Shown here: piece by piece, positions 1 to 5,851 of the stretch | How positions within the stretch are numbered: the stretch's first letter is position 1 | Layout of the letters: each line of letters begins with the position of its first letter | Assembly: GCA_964393115.1 (NCBI GenBank) | Contig: CAYMST010000274.1 | Location: 1-6,203 of the forward strand | From: CAYMST01 sp964393115 | GTDB taxonomy: Bacteria > Bacteroidota > Bacteroidia > Cytophagales > Cyclobacteriaceae | Length of the DNA stretch: 6,203 nucleotides | Direction: 5' to 3' | The notes under the pieces: generated by a model | What the model was told of the DNA's origin: nothing | Seen by the model: the letters and a program-made list of their open reading frames with translations, nothing else | The model's database searches: none | Position numbers and translations under genes: made by a program

Positions 1-145
1 ATATGATTATTGTAATTTTAAAACCTTGCTTGTATCGCAAAAAATGCTCATAGTGAAGAAAAAAACATGTGCTCGAGAAATCGAAACCATAGCCTCTGAA
101 CAAAGGCTTAATTGAGACAAACTTCAACTCATTTATGTGTAAGAA
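1..145. other. Left-edge stretch with no recognisable gene
   Basis: No open frame of useful length or start exists on either strand. A short inverted repeat AGCCT (91-95)/AGGCT (104-108) is the only structure seen, and it is too short to interpret. Confidence 0.5.
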
Positions 146-172
146 CCCTGTAGTTTATCATCTACAAAAGGG
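146..172 (-). terminator. Weak hairpin after the four-gene cyclase unit
   Basis: TGTAG (149-153) pairs with CTACA (162-166) around an 8-base loop. CCC (146-148) and GGG (170-172) can extend the stem past a 3-base bulge. It lies 16 bp after the stop of the last gene of the unit. On the minus strand the stem is followed by TTCTTAC rather than a true T-run, so termination is only suggested by position. Confidence 0.3.
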
Positions 173-187
173 AAACTATTAAACACT

Positions 188-703
188 TTAGTGACGCTTA
201 TCTCTTTGCTCCAAACTCATCAATTCCCAGAACTTTAGGCGCAACAAATCCTCTTCTCTCGACACGACCACCAAGGAAAATAGTAAACTTAAAATGACGA
301 TAATTACTCCAATAAATTCTGCTACCCTCGGAAGCAGAATAAAGAAATGTAAAGCAATGTAAATGACCATAGGAGTTACAAGTTCAAAAATTAGGCTTAC
401 AGAGGGGATGAACCTTATATGTGCCATATCCTTGTCCAACCGACAATCAAGGATCAACTGAGAAAGTCTCATTTGATTGTTGTAGTAGATTCTTGACCGG
501 ACGAAAAGGCCGTCCTTGCTTACTACGCCGAACCACTCTTTACTCAATTCTCTATTAAGTACCATCAGGTGAGTTTGTGTTTTCGACATAGGATAAATCT
601 TCGCTTGCAGATTGCTCAAATCGGGAATTTGATCAAGTTTTAGTGATGTGTTATTAATCAGCGGCATAAGACTAATTAGTGACTTTCTATATATTCTCTC
701 CAT
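188..703 (-). CDS. Small membrane protein with two C-terminal transmembrane helices
   Basis: 171 residues from ATG at 703, which lies inside the end of the preceding gene (17-bp overlap, different frame). I do not recognise the family. Residues 1-100 look like a soluble domain of mixed strands and helices (HLMVLNRELSKEWFGVVSKD, then GLFVRSRIYYNNQMRLSQLI). Two adjacent hydrophobic helices follow at about 101-124 and 128-148, separated by a short PRVAEF turn, and then a charged tail (SREEDLLRLKFWELMSLEQR). A helical hairpin with the bulk of the protein and the tail on the same, probably cytoplasmic, side is the simplest topology. It is the last gene of the cyclase unit; a weak hairpin follows 16 bp after its stop. 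It could be a membrane partner or effector of the unit, but that rests on position only. Confidence 0.72.
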   Translation of the reverse strand: MERIYRKSLISLMPLINNTSLKLDQIPDLSNLQAKIYPMSKTQTHLMVLNRELSKEWFGVVSKDGLFVRSRIYYNNQMRLSQLILDCRLDKDMAHIRFIPSVSLIFELVTPMVIYIALHFFILLPRVAEFIGVIIVILSLLFSLVVVSREEDLLRLKFWELMSLEQRDKRH

Positions 704-1358
704 CAGTTCTCATAGGACCAACGTATTGCCCCACCCACATCGTTCCTTTTTTTATAACCAAAGCACGTTGATCTCCTTCGTTTGTTTGAATAAGTCTTGA
801 AGGGAAGTTTCTTTTCAGCAGGTTTTTATAATAGCGTCTATCTTCATAGTATTCTTGTAGCGTGAGATAGTCCTCTTCTTTAAGGTTTTTGTATTCCGAT
901 TCAAAAACCAAGTCTTCGTCAGCTGTGGAGTTCCAGTCAAATAAAGAAATACGATCCTTCTCATGATTAAAGAGGTTTAAGGGAAACGCTTTAGCTGAAT
1001 TATGAAAAGGCCACATGTCTTTATACCCTTTGGCTAATTCATCAATGGCACACACGACTTGTGAATCGATAAAACGGTTGTCAAATACCCAGATCGCGAG
1101 GTAGTACTGATCAAAATGCGCATTTATCTGTTTTCCCCAAAGTTCATATATATCCAAAAGTCTTGAAAAGAGCTGTTTTCTATAGTTTAAAGGGTAATTA
1201 GCGATTTGAAGCAAGTTTGACCATGGATCTATTTTTGACTTGCAATAGTAGTACCGATGCTTTTTGAGAACTTCCATATCAATCCACCGATGTGCTTCAA
1301 ACCATTTATCAATGACTTTTTGCCTTCGCTTAAGTCCCCGTATTTTCTTGGATCTCAA
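687..1358 (-). CDS. Conserved-looking cytoplasmic protein of unknown function
   Basis: 223 residues from TTG at 1358, the first possible start after an in-frame stop at 1365-1367. ATG at 1277 (Met28) is an alternative, with GGTGGA five bases before it. I do not recognise the family. There is no signal peptide or membrane helix. The first 20 residues are very basic (SKKIRGLKRRQK). The body is rich in Trp, Tyr and Phe (DPWSNLLQIANYPLNYRKQL, YLAIWVFDNRF, YKDMWPFHN) and probably mostly helical. An acidic, tyrosine-rich helix follows at about 146-177 (EEDYLTLQEYYEDRRYYKNL), then a basic patch and a short strand-like end (ALVIKKGTMWVGQYVG). No catalytic signature is evident. The gene lies 26 bp after the hydrolase gene, and its last 17 bp overlap the next gene's start, so the two are probably translationally coupled and their products may act together. 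Confidence 0.75.
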   Translation of the reverse strand: MRSKKIRGLKRRQKVIDKWFEAHRWIDMEVLKKHRYYYCKSKIDPWSNLLQIANYPLNYRKQLFSRLLDIYELWGKQINAHFDQYYLAIWVFDNRFIDSQVVCAIDELAKGYKDMWPFHNSAKAFPLNLFNHEKDRISLFDWNSTADEDLVFESEYKNLKEEDYLTLQEYYEDRRYYKNLLKRNFPSRLIQTNEGDQRALVIKKGTMWVGQYVGPMRTDGENI

Positions 1359-1384
1359 TAGTTTTCAGTTTTATCAGTTTCAAA

Positions 1385-2209
1385 TTATTCAATGTATATG
1401 TTCAAATCACGAATAACAGACTTGATCATGTTCATCTTCGATAGTTTACCCCCAGAAAGCCATTTAATTAACCATTTTTCCTTGAGATGCATGCGTTTAA
1501 ATATTTCATTTGCTGAACAACCAGTTCTATGAAGAACGTTCACCTGTTTTTGAAAAGACTCCAAGAACTCAAGTTTCCTAATTAACTGCCCTTTACCATT
1601 TGTCAACTGTGGATTATGCGAACAAAATAATACATCAAAATCCAACTTTAATACCTTTTGAATGGACCGAATTTGATCAGAAATACGCTCATCTGTCAAC
1701 ATAAAACTGATGCGAGTATTAATGAACAAATCTGAGGAAAAAAGCCACTTCTTTTCGGGCTCGTAAAGACAGACCATATCTTCCGCATGACCGGGAATTG
1801 GAATAATTTCAAATCGAAACCGTTTAGTATCAACACTATTATCCTTAGGAATTAATTGATCATCCGCACTACGACTGCCATACATCAGTTTTTGGATAAA
1901 ACTCAATGAAGGCGGATTCTTCATCAGTTGACAAGTCCTATTAGAAGCAAATACCGGACAATGGTGTTCTCTTCTAAGGTCACTGATATTACCGGTGTGA
2001 TCTTCATGATGGTGAGTAAGAAATAGTTGATCAATATTTAGCTTTTGAGTGGCGGATAACAACTGTGCTCTTACCTTTCGTTGGCATGTATCGATAAGTA
2101 AGCCGTCTACATAGTAAGCATAAACAAACAGGTTAGGTTTTCCAATTGGCGAATAACCAAATTTGAAGCCTATTACTGCGTCATGTTCGAACGTATCTTG
2201 TAAAACCAA
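1385..2209 (-). CDS. MBL-fold metallo-hydrolase with C-terminal helical domain
   Basis: 274 residues from a TTG start at 2209. An in-frame stop lies five codons upstream and no ATG occurs before residue 96, so TTG is the best start; AAAGAG directly precedes it. The metal ligands of the metallo-beta-lactamase superfamily are all present: H66, H68, D70 and H71 (THHHEDHTG), H141 (IPGHAEDM), D160 (FSSDLF) and H198 (CSHNP). The set predicts a binuclear zinc or iron hydrolase in the cytoplasm. Residues about 225-272 form a helical, winged-helix-like tail (SANEIFKRM...KWLSGGKLSKMNMIKSVIRDL), as in LACTB2/glyoxalase II-like members. The gene sits 32 bp after the cyclase and 26 bp before the next gene, probably cotranscribed. 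A role in breaking down or answering the cyclase product is tempting, but the motif is not that of class II cyclic nucleotide phosphodiesterases. The superfamily is certain; the substrate is unknown. Confidence 0.93.
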   Translation of the reverse strand: MVLQDTFEHDAVIGFKFGYSPIGKPNLFVYAYYVDGLLIDTCQRKVRAQLLSATQKLNIDQLFLTHHHEDHTGNISDLRREHHCPVFASNRTCQLMKNPPSLSFIQKLMYGSRSADDQLIPKDNSVDTKRFRFEIIPIPGHAEDMVCLYEPEKKWLFSSDLFINTRISFMLTDERISDQIRSIQKVLKLDFDVLFCSHNPQLTNGKGQLIRKLEFLESFQKQVNVLHRTGCSANEIFKRMHLKEKWLIKWLSGGKLSKMNMIKSVIRDLNIYIE

Positions 2210-2241
2210 CTCTTTATAAAATTAGAATAATGAGCACTTCA

Positions 2242-3330
2242 TCAGCTCTCCTGTCTCAAGGAGTATAAAGTTACTCTTTCTTCCCTACCCTTAAGGGACA
2301 CATTTCCAATCTCGTTAAACTCGAAAGCATGATTTTCCAAAGCATGGTTTAGCTGTTCAGTCACCAGCAGATCAACCTGATATGTATTACAGAGTCCTTG
2401 TACCCTTGCAGTAGTGTTTAAAACATCTCCAGAGAAAATAATATCCTTTTTGACGGTTCCAATTTCACCTGAAGTTACGTTGCCGAGATGAATACCTGCC
2501 TTAAAAGATGGAGCCACGCCATATTTAGCTCTGTAGTCTTCTGCCTTATTTCTCAACGCCGCTCTCATGGCCAAAAAACATTTGATACAATTACCGTTTT
2601 GTACACCTTTCTTTCTATCCCAGGTTACTACTACCTCATCCCCTACATATTGATAGATTTGTCCTCCATGGGCTACAATCGGATACGTCAAGTCTGCGTA
2701 ATAACGTTTTAACATATCAAAGTACTGCATATGCCCTAGCTCTTCTGCAAATGTGGTTGAATCCTTCATATCCAGAAACATAAAGATACGATCCTCCTCT
2801 ATTGGGTGATGGTACTTGCCCGTGAAAAAGTTGATCAAAACACTTTGACCAATATTATCACTTACCTCCAGGTAAAATAAACATGTACTTATACCCAGAG
2901 CCATGTAAAGCTCTATGGACCAAAAAGCGAAACTGAAAAGGAAATTGGTGGTTAGCTTGTTTACCTCTGGGTCCCAAGGACTCTTTTTTAGCTCCAAGGA
3001 ATGACTTACGACAGAAATCATAAAAATGAGCAAAACCATAAATGCGATGTAAATCAGCGTCTTCAAGAAGATTTTCCTAAAAAAGCTGTCATGCTGAAAT
3101 CTCTTATTCAAAACAGCTATTTCAAATACACCAATAAACAGTCCTGCTACCAAAGACATCAAAAAAGACGAAATAAGGCCAAAACTATACGGATTGCCAG
3201 TAGATGGATAAAAAGCGGCATCTCCAAGGATACCTTTCTCGATTACTGCATAAGTTGTTCCGAATAGTGTTGAAATAATGCCAAAAGGTATCACGCGTGC
3301 GATAAACCTTCTAGTTTTTGCCGATATCAT
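2242..3330 (-). CDS. Membrane-anchored class III adenylate/guanylate cyclase
   Basis: 362 residues from ATG at 3330. The N-terminal half has four predicted membrane helices (about 12-30, 50-75, 87-110 and 127-155). No HAMP, PAS or CHASE domain is visible before the cyclase homology domain (about 180-358). The two metal-binding aspartates are D187 (FLDMKDST) and D231 (YVGDEVV); the transition-state pair is N305 and R309 (GDVLNTTARVQ). The catalytic set is thus complete. The two positions that choose the base in class III cyclases, Lys and Asp/Thr in adenylate cyclases, are Q227 and I298, so whether the product is cAMP, cGMP or another cNMP cannot be read from the sequence. Such enzymes work as dimers, with the catalytic domain in the cytoplasm. 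It is the first intact gene of a four-gene unit, with 32 bp to the hydrolase gene, and a candidate promoter lies just upstream. The family is certain; specificity and stimulus are unknown. Confidence 0.95.
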   Translation of the reverse strand: MISAKTRRFIARVIPFGIISTLFGTTYAVIEKGILGDAAFYPSTGNPYSFGLISSFLMSLVAGLFIGVFEIAVLNKRFQHDSFFRKIFLKTLIYIAFMVLLIFMISVVSHSLELKKSPWDPEVNKLTTNFLFSFAFWSIELYMALGISTCLFYLEVSDNIGQSVLINFFTGKYHHPIEEDRIFMFLDMKDSTTFAEELGHMQYFDMLKRYYADLTYPIVAHGGQIYQYVGDEVVVTWDRKKGVQNGNCIKCFLAMRAALRNKAEDYRAKYGVAPSFKAGIHLGNVTSGEIGTVKKDIIFSGDVLNTTARVQGLCNTYQVDLLVTEQLNHALENHAFEFNEIGNVSLKGREERVTLYSLRQES

Positions 3331-3349
3331 TTCTTAATCGATTTAAATA

Positions 3350-3359
3350 GTACGCGTAC
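3350..3359. promoter_or_regulatory. Perfect palindrome GTACGCGTAC near the cyclase start
   Basis: A perfect 10-bp palindrome lies about 20 bp before the cyclase ATG and just downstream of the candidate promoter's transcription start. The position would suit an operator. As coding sequence in the alternative frame it reads VRV, so it could equally be part of the decayed upstream gene. Only one copy is seen. Confidence 0.2.
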
Positions 3360-3367
3360 ATCCCCGC

Positions 3368-3395
3368 CAAATGTAATAGCAAAACTTAAAACCAA
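3368..3395 (-). promoter_or_regulatory. Candidate Bacteroidota promoter for the cyclase unit
   Basis: On the minus strand TTG (3395-3393) is followed by 17 bases and then TACATTTG (3375-3368), an exact match to the TAnnTTTG -7 element used by the main Bacteroidota sigma factor. Published spacing is about 17-23 bases. Transcription would begin near 3361, leaving a leader of about 30 bases before the cyclase ATG. It lies inside the putative gene remnant, so it may be a coincidence of AT-rich coding sequence. Confidence 0.4.
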
Positions 3396-3555
3396 GTAAT
3401 TGCCTAACAGTCAATCGAGAACAACTGTTGCTTGTATCCAAACCAAATCCAGCATAGGCTAAAGGCGAAGAGGACGAAATAGCATCTACTCCAGTACCCA
3501 AACTCATAGAAAAACACATTAATGTGATTAGATTCAAACATTTCGTAGATTTCAA

Positions 3556-3825
3556 ATACTTATTCTAGACGGCAGTATACTTTATAGATCACCGTGATAG
3601 ACGTGGCACATTGTTTTTGGTTTAAATTATCTACCAAACAAACCAAAATTCAGGTGCCCCTCACGCATTTCTGGTCATACTAACCAAGTTCATACTTGAT
3701 AGACAGCTAGAAGGCCGTATTGCAGCCACCTTAAAAAGAATCTTATCTCTTTAAGAGTTAATTGAGCAGGAGTTTTATGTTCTAAAGACTCGGCAGTAAC
3801 CTACTTTTTTGATATTATGTACCCT
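3556..3825. other. Intergenic stretch without a supportable gene
   Basis: These 270 bp between the propeller gene and the putative remnant contain stops in every frame on the minus strand and no start with a convincing product. The longest minus-strand open piece (3800-3693, 36 codons) has no good start. Apart from the inverted repeat at 3615-3648, I see no RNA gene, mobile element end or promoter. It may include further decayed coding sequence. Confidence 0.5.
3615..3648. repeat. 9-bp inverted repeat in the 495-bp intergenic stretch
   Basis: TTTTGGTTT (3615-3623) and AAACCAAAA (3640-3648) are perfect 9-bp arms around a 16-base loop. The stem is mostly A-T. It lies about 180 bp after the propeller gene stop, so it is a weak candidate for ending that transcript. 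Neither arm is followed by a clear T-run. Confidence 0.3.
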
Positions 3826-4914
3826 TTACTTCGTTATTTTATAAGCTACTAGATCACCATTTTCTTCATCTATAATGTAAAGTATCCTTCCTTTAATGGT
3901 CATTGGACTTCCTACTTTTTTAATTCCTAGCAAGTCAGCTTTGAACACAGGGTTTATGTCCCAATCAAATTCAATCAGATAATGTTTGATGGGTTCACGA
4001 TCCAAGATTTCAAAACACTCCGCATAAATAGTTTTCGAGTCAGTAGATTCCATCAAGTTAAAAAACCCAACTTTCCTTTTGGCTTTAGCCGAACATTGAA
4101 AGACTTCCTCTTCGATACTGATGGGAAATTGTTGCTCGATTTCATTAGTCATCGTCAAATTCATTTTTTCATCTACAGCGTATACTTGAAGTATTGGAAT
4201 GAGTGACCCAGCATATAACAGTTTATCGTTTTTTGGTGAATACAATAACCTCCCTTGAAATATGGTTATGTACCTCTTCAGGTTATCCTCACCTCCTTCC
4301 ATTTGAATGGTAGGAATTTTAATAGAAGGTTCTAATGGATTCCCTTCCCTATCAAAGGTGGCTAACAGCTTTTCCTTGCCAAAGTCAGGTAAAAGCCCTA
4401 CAAACCCTCGATTATCAACATAACACATCTTATAGGGTCGTCCAGAAAACTGCATTATTTTCCCGGTTAAGGCTATGTCATAATCTTTGTCGATGCTAAA
4501 GGAATGATAATTCGTATAGTTGCCATGAAACATCTCCAAATTCCGATTGTGCAGCTGAAAGTAAGCATAATACGGTCTGTATTTATCCTTGGCTTTACCA
4601 AAAGGTATTCTCTTGATTATTGGACTTATTGCGTTTTTGTCAACTCTCCAAACCGTATAATAATGACCACTTAAGCCTCTTTCGGTGATGAGCATCCTTT
4701 TCTTGTCCATAAAAACCATTTGACTAGGATTTTTTAAGCTATCCGTAAATGGGGTTCTACTGATAAGATCTAGCTCTAAGTCTTCAAATGAGTTTAAAAA
4801 AACATCCAGGCCGTTTGGCGCACTGGGATCTTGACTCGTTGCTGAGAAAGAAAGTAAAACAGCTAAAAGTCCGAAAAATGGTCCAAGCTTACCTAAAGAA
4901 AAATAGTATGTCAT
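3826..4914 (-). CDS. Secreted beta-propeller protein, BF3164/TolB-like
   Basis: 362 residues from ATG at 4914. Residues 10-25 form a hydrophobic signal peptide (LGPFFGLLAVLLSFSATS) with likely signal peptidase I cleavage around residues 25-28. No lipobox cysteine follows, although many relatives are lipoproteins. The mature part is rich in short beta strands separated by Asp/Asn/Gly turns: an early NPSQMVFMDKKRMLITE segment, a repeated pattern of strand plus 'VDNRGFVGLLP' or 'YSPKNDKLLYAG', and a C-terminal closing blade ending in DLVAYKITK. This layout fits the six-bladed TolB-like propellers of the BF3164 group, common in Bacteroidota and usually of about 350-400 residues. The role is probably ligand binding or scaffolding in the periplasm or at the surface; no catalytic residues are recognisable. 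It stands alone, with wide gaps on both sides. The family call rests on overall pattern, not on a diagnostic motif. Confidence 0.7.
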   Translation of the reverse strand: MTYYFSLGKLGPFFGLLAVLLSFSATSQDPSAPNGLDVFLNSFEDLELDLISRTPFTDSLKNPSQMVFMDKKRMLITERGLSGHYYTVWRVDKNAISPIIKRIPFGKAKDKYRPYYAYFQLHNRNLEMFHGNYTNYHSFSIDKDYDIALTGKIMQFSGRPYKMCYVDNRGFVGLLPDFGKEKLLATFDREGNPLEPSIKIPTIQMEGGEDNLKRYITIFQGRLLYSPKNDKLLYAGSLIPILQVYAVDEKMNLTMTNEIEQQFPISIEEEVFQCSAKAKRKVGFFNLMESTDSKTIYAECFEILDREPIKHYLIEFDWDINPVFKADLLGIKKVGSPMTIKGRILYIIDEENGDLVAYKITK

Positions 4915-4979
4915 ATGTTAAATCAAGGTACTGTTCATGTAAAAACATAATGGTCAATGTAAAATTAGGAAATTCTGAA

Positions 4980-4994
4980 AGTCACAACGTGACT
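4980..4994. promoter_or_regulatory. Inverted repeat AGTCAC-AAC-GTGACT, operator-like
   Basis: Perfect 6-bp arms around a 3-base centre lie 66 bp upstream of the propeller gene start. The size and symmetry suit a dimeric regulator, but an RNA hairpin with such a short loop is also possible. No second copy was noticed in the window, and no regulator gene lies nearby. Confidence 0.3.
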
Positions 4995-5025
4995 ATCTCC
5001 TAGGTTTTTCCTTCTTAAAGTGGCT

Positions 5026-5033
5026 CAAACCTA
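5026..5033 (-). promoter_or_regulatory. Possible -7 element (TAGGTTTG) upstream of the propeller gene
   Basis: Read on the minus strand from 5033 to 5026, TAGGTTTG fits the TAnnTTTG consensus. No TTG lies at the proper distance upstream, so only half of the promoter is supported. If used, the leader before the ATG at 4914 would be about 105 bases and would contain the AGTCAC/GTGACT inverted repeat. Confidence 0.25.
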
Positions 5034-5048
5034 CTTCTCCTACTAAGG

Positions 5049-5103
5049 ATATGGTATGCGATCAACAAAGAAAAGTCAAACAGCAATTTGTTGTACACCA
5101 TAT
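5049..5103. repeat. Nested inverted repeats after the Coq4-like gene
   Basis: The outer arms are ATATGGT (5049-5055) and ACCATAT (5097-5103). The inner arms are CAACAAA (5063-5069) and TTTGTTG (5087-5093). All four are perfect and can stack into one stem with an asymmetric internal bulge (7 versus 3 bases) and a 17-base loop. The structure begins 4 bp after the stop codon at 5108. It has no T-run on the minus strand, so it is not a standard intrinsic terminator; a 3'-end stability element is possible. Confidence 0.45.
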
Positions 5104-5107
5104 TTTC

Positions 5108-5755
5108 TCATTTTATCATCCACATGAGTCCAAGTCCAATTATTAACAAGGGGAAAAGAAATATTACTTGACTCACCAATCCCCAAAACACAAACTGAAT
5201 CCATTGAAAAGTTCCCATTTCCGTGATTTTTTCCATTTTGGTAATATTCCTCAGTTCCTCAAATTCCATTTTCAAAAAATCTGACTTACTGATTTTCAAA
5301 TCAATAATTCCAATATCATTCAGCCCTTTTTTAAACCCATTAAAAACAGATCTAGGGTAAATCCATAGGCTATATCCCATTGCCCATAGACTCAAAAGGC
5401 CTAATCGAAAATGCTTCCACATACCTGTTGAAATTTCCCAACCCGAAATAAATCCCTCTCCTTTCCAAGAGGTATCACAATTATTCAAAATATGTTGAAT
5501 GTCGTGAATATGTAAAGCTTCTCTTCTAAATTTTGGATTTGGTAGGTTTAGGTTTAGCCCGAAGACCTTAAATTCAAAGGTTTCATTATCAATTCCTCCA
5601 TCTTTAGGAATTCCATTTTTGATATAGAATTCATCTAATAATTTTTCTAATGTCATTTTAGGTTTTGGCACATCGTAAGGCGATTGATAAGTAGTTTGTT
5701 TCTGTACGAATATAGTGATTCCACGCCGGATCAAATCATGGACAGAATTTAGCAC
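5108..5755 (-). CDS. Coq4-like protein with HDxxH(x)11E motif and membrane segments
   Basis: 215 residues from a GTG start at 5755; an in-frame stop lies three codons upstream. The next in-frame ATG (Met34, at 5656) is a plausible alternative start. Residues H84, D85, H88 and E100 form HDxxH followed by exactly 11 residues and Glu, the metal-binding signature of the ubiquinone-biosynthesis protein Coq4. The flanking text (LHIHDIQHIL, then KGEGFISGWE) also resembles that family. Hydrophobic stretches at about 115-134 and 185-213 suggest membrane association, the second as a C-terminal anchor. Coq4 supports ubiquinone ring modification in mitochondria and proteobacteria, but Bacteroidota normally use menaquinone, so the substrate here is probably different. 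The gene lies 96 bp after the RidA gene and 193 bp before the propeller gene. Membership of the Coq4-like fold is inference from one motif plus context; it could be a distinct metal-binding family. Confidence 0.72.
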   Translation of the reverse strand: MLNSVHDLIRRGITIFVQKQTTYQSPYDVPKPKMTLEKLLDEFYIKNGIPKDGGIDNETFEFKVFGLNLNLPNPKFRREALHIHDIQHILNNCDTSWKGEGFISGWEISTGMWKHFRLGLLSLWAMGYSLWIYPRSVFNGFKKGLNDIGIIDLKISKSDFLKMEFEELRNITKMEKITEMGTFQWIQFVFWGLVSQVIFLFPLLIIGLGLMWMIK

Positions 5756-5778
5756 GGAGCACTACTCATACATTTTTA

Positions 5779-5790
5779 CCGCGGCCGCGG
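5779..5790. repeat. 12-bp all-G/C perfect palindrome CCGCGGCCGCGG
   Basis: A perfect 12-bp palindrome made only of G and C, in the 96-bp gap between the RidA-family and Coq4-like genes, within strongly AT-rich sequence. It contains overlapping SacII sites and a NotI site. It starts 24 bp upstream of the GTG start of the Coq4-like gene. It is not followed by a T-run on either strand, so a terminator role is unlikely. Confidence 0.6.
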
Positions 5791-5851
5791 ACTATGTGTC
5801 TCAGACCGATTTACATTGAAGCCAATCTCAGAATCTAAAAGGTATTTAGTA

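Larger units (their letters stand above)
3327..3555 (-). pseudogene. Probable remnant or frameshifted gene of a small exported protein
   Basis: Two protein-like pieces lie in different frames just before the cyclase. The first begins at TTG 3555 (KSTKCLNLITLMCFSM..., then SSSPLAYAGFGLDTSN) and looks like a signal peptide followed by a Ser/Gly-rich segment. In that frame it runs on to a TAA at 3343. The second piece, read 3410 to 3327, gives LGNYLVLSFAITFGGDVRV and then LFKSIKK before TGA. It has two amphipathic beta-strand-like stretches, as in the tail of an outer-membrane or secreted protein. Dropping one base near 3408 joins the pieces into a frame of about 75 codons. The TGA overlaps the cyclase start as ATGA, the usual sign of coupled genes. 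I infer either a decayed gene or a sequence error in a small real gene. Chance open frames are not excluded, and I recognise no family. Confidence 0.35.

Noticed and set aside
1385..2209. MBL hydrolase as a class II cyclic nucleotide phosphodiesterase paired with the cyclase
   Set aside because: The motif is HHHEDHTG and lacks the HxHLDH signature and following Ser/Pro pattern of that class; only general MBL-fold membership is supported.
2488..2712. Plus-strand open frame of 74 codons
   Set aside because: It lies wholly inside the cyclase homology domain on the opposite strand, which shows clear family motifs; the plus-strand product resembles nothing.
3001..3267. Plus-strand open frame of 88 codons
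   Set aside because: It is antisense to the cyclase membrane helices; its Lys/Arg/Asn-rich composition is the expected shadow of a hydrophobic gene.
3350..3413. Possible integron-type attC site suggested by GCCTAAC and nearby palindromes
   Set aside because: No matching simple-site partners or folded structure of the right spacing are present, and no integrase or cassette array is nearby.
3404..3541. Minus-strand 45-codon frame with ATG and one hydrophobic helix (third frame over the putative remnant)
   Set aside because: It competes with the two better-fitting pieces in the other frames, ends without relation to the cyclase, and has an aromatic-rich composition typical of out-of-frame reading. 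A chance frame is more likely.
3693..3800. Minus-strand 36-codon open piece containing EIRFFLRWLQYG
   Set aside because: It looks protein-like but has stops at both ends, no suitable start and no recognised family; too short to call even as a pseudogene.
3982..4206. Plus-strand open frame of 74 codons
   Set aside because: It is antisense to the propeller gene and has no recognisable features.
4788..5003. Plus-strand open frame of 71 codons
   Set aside because: It is mostly antisense to the signal peptide and leader of the propeller gene, with a low-complexity basic product.
5799..5832. Direct repeat TCTCAGA (5799-5805 and 5826-5832)
   Set aside because: Seven-base repeats at this spacing are expected by chance, and there is no associated element or target-site context.
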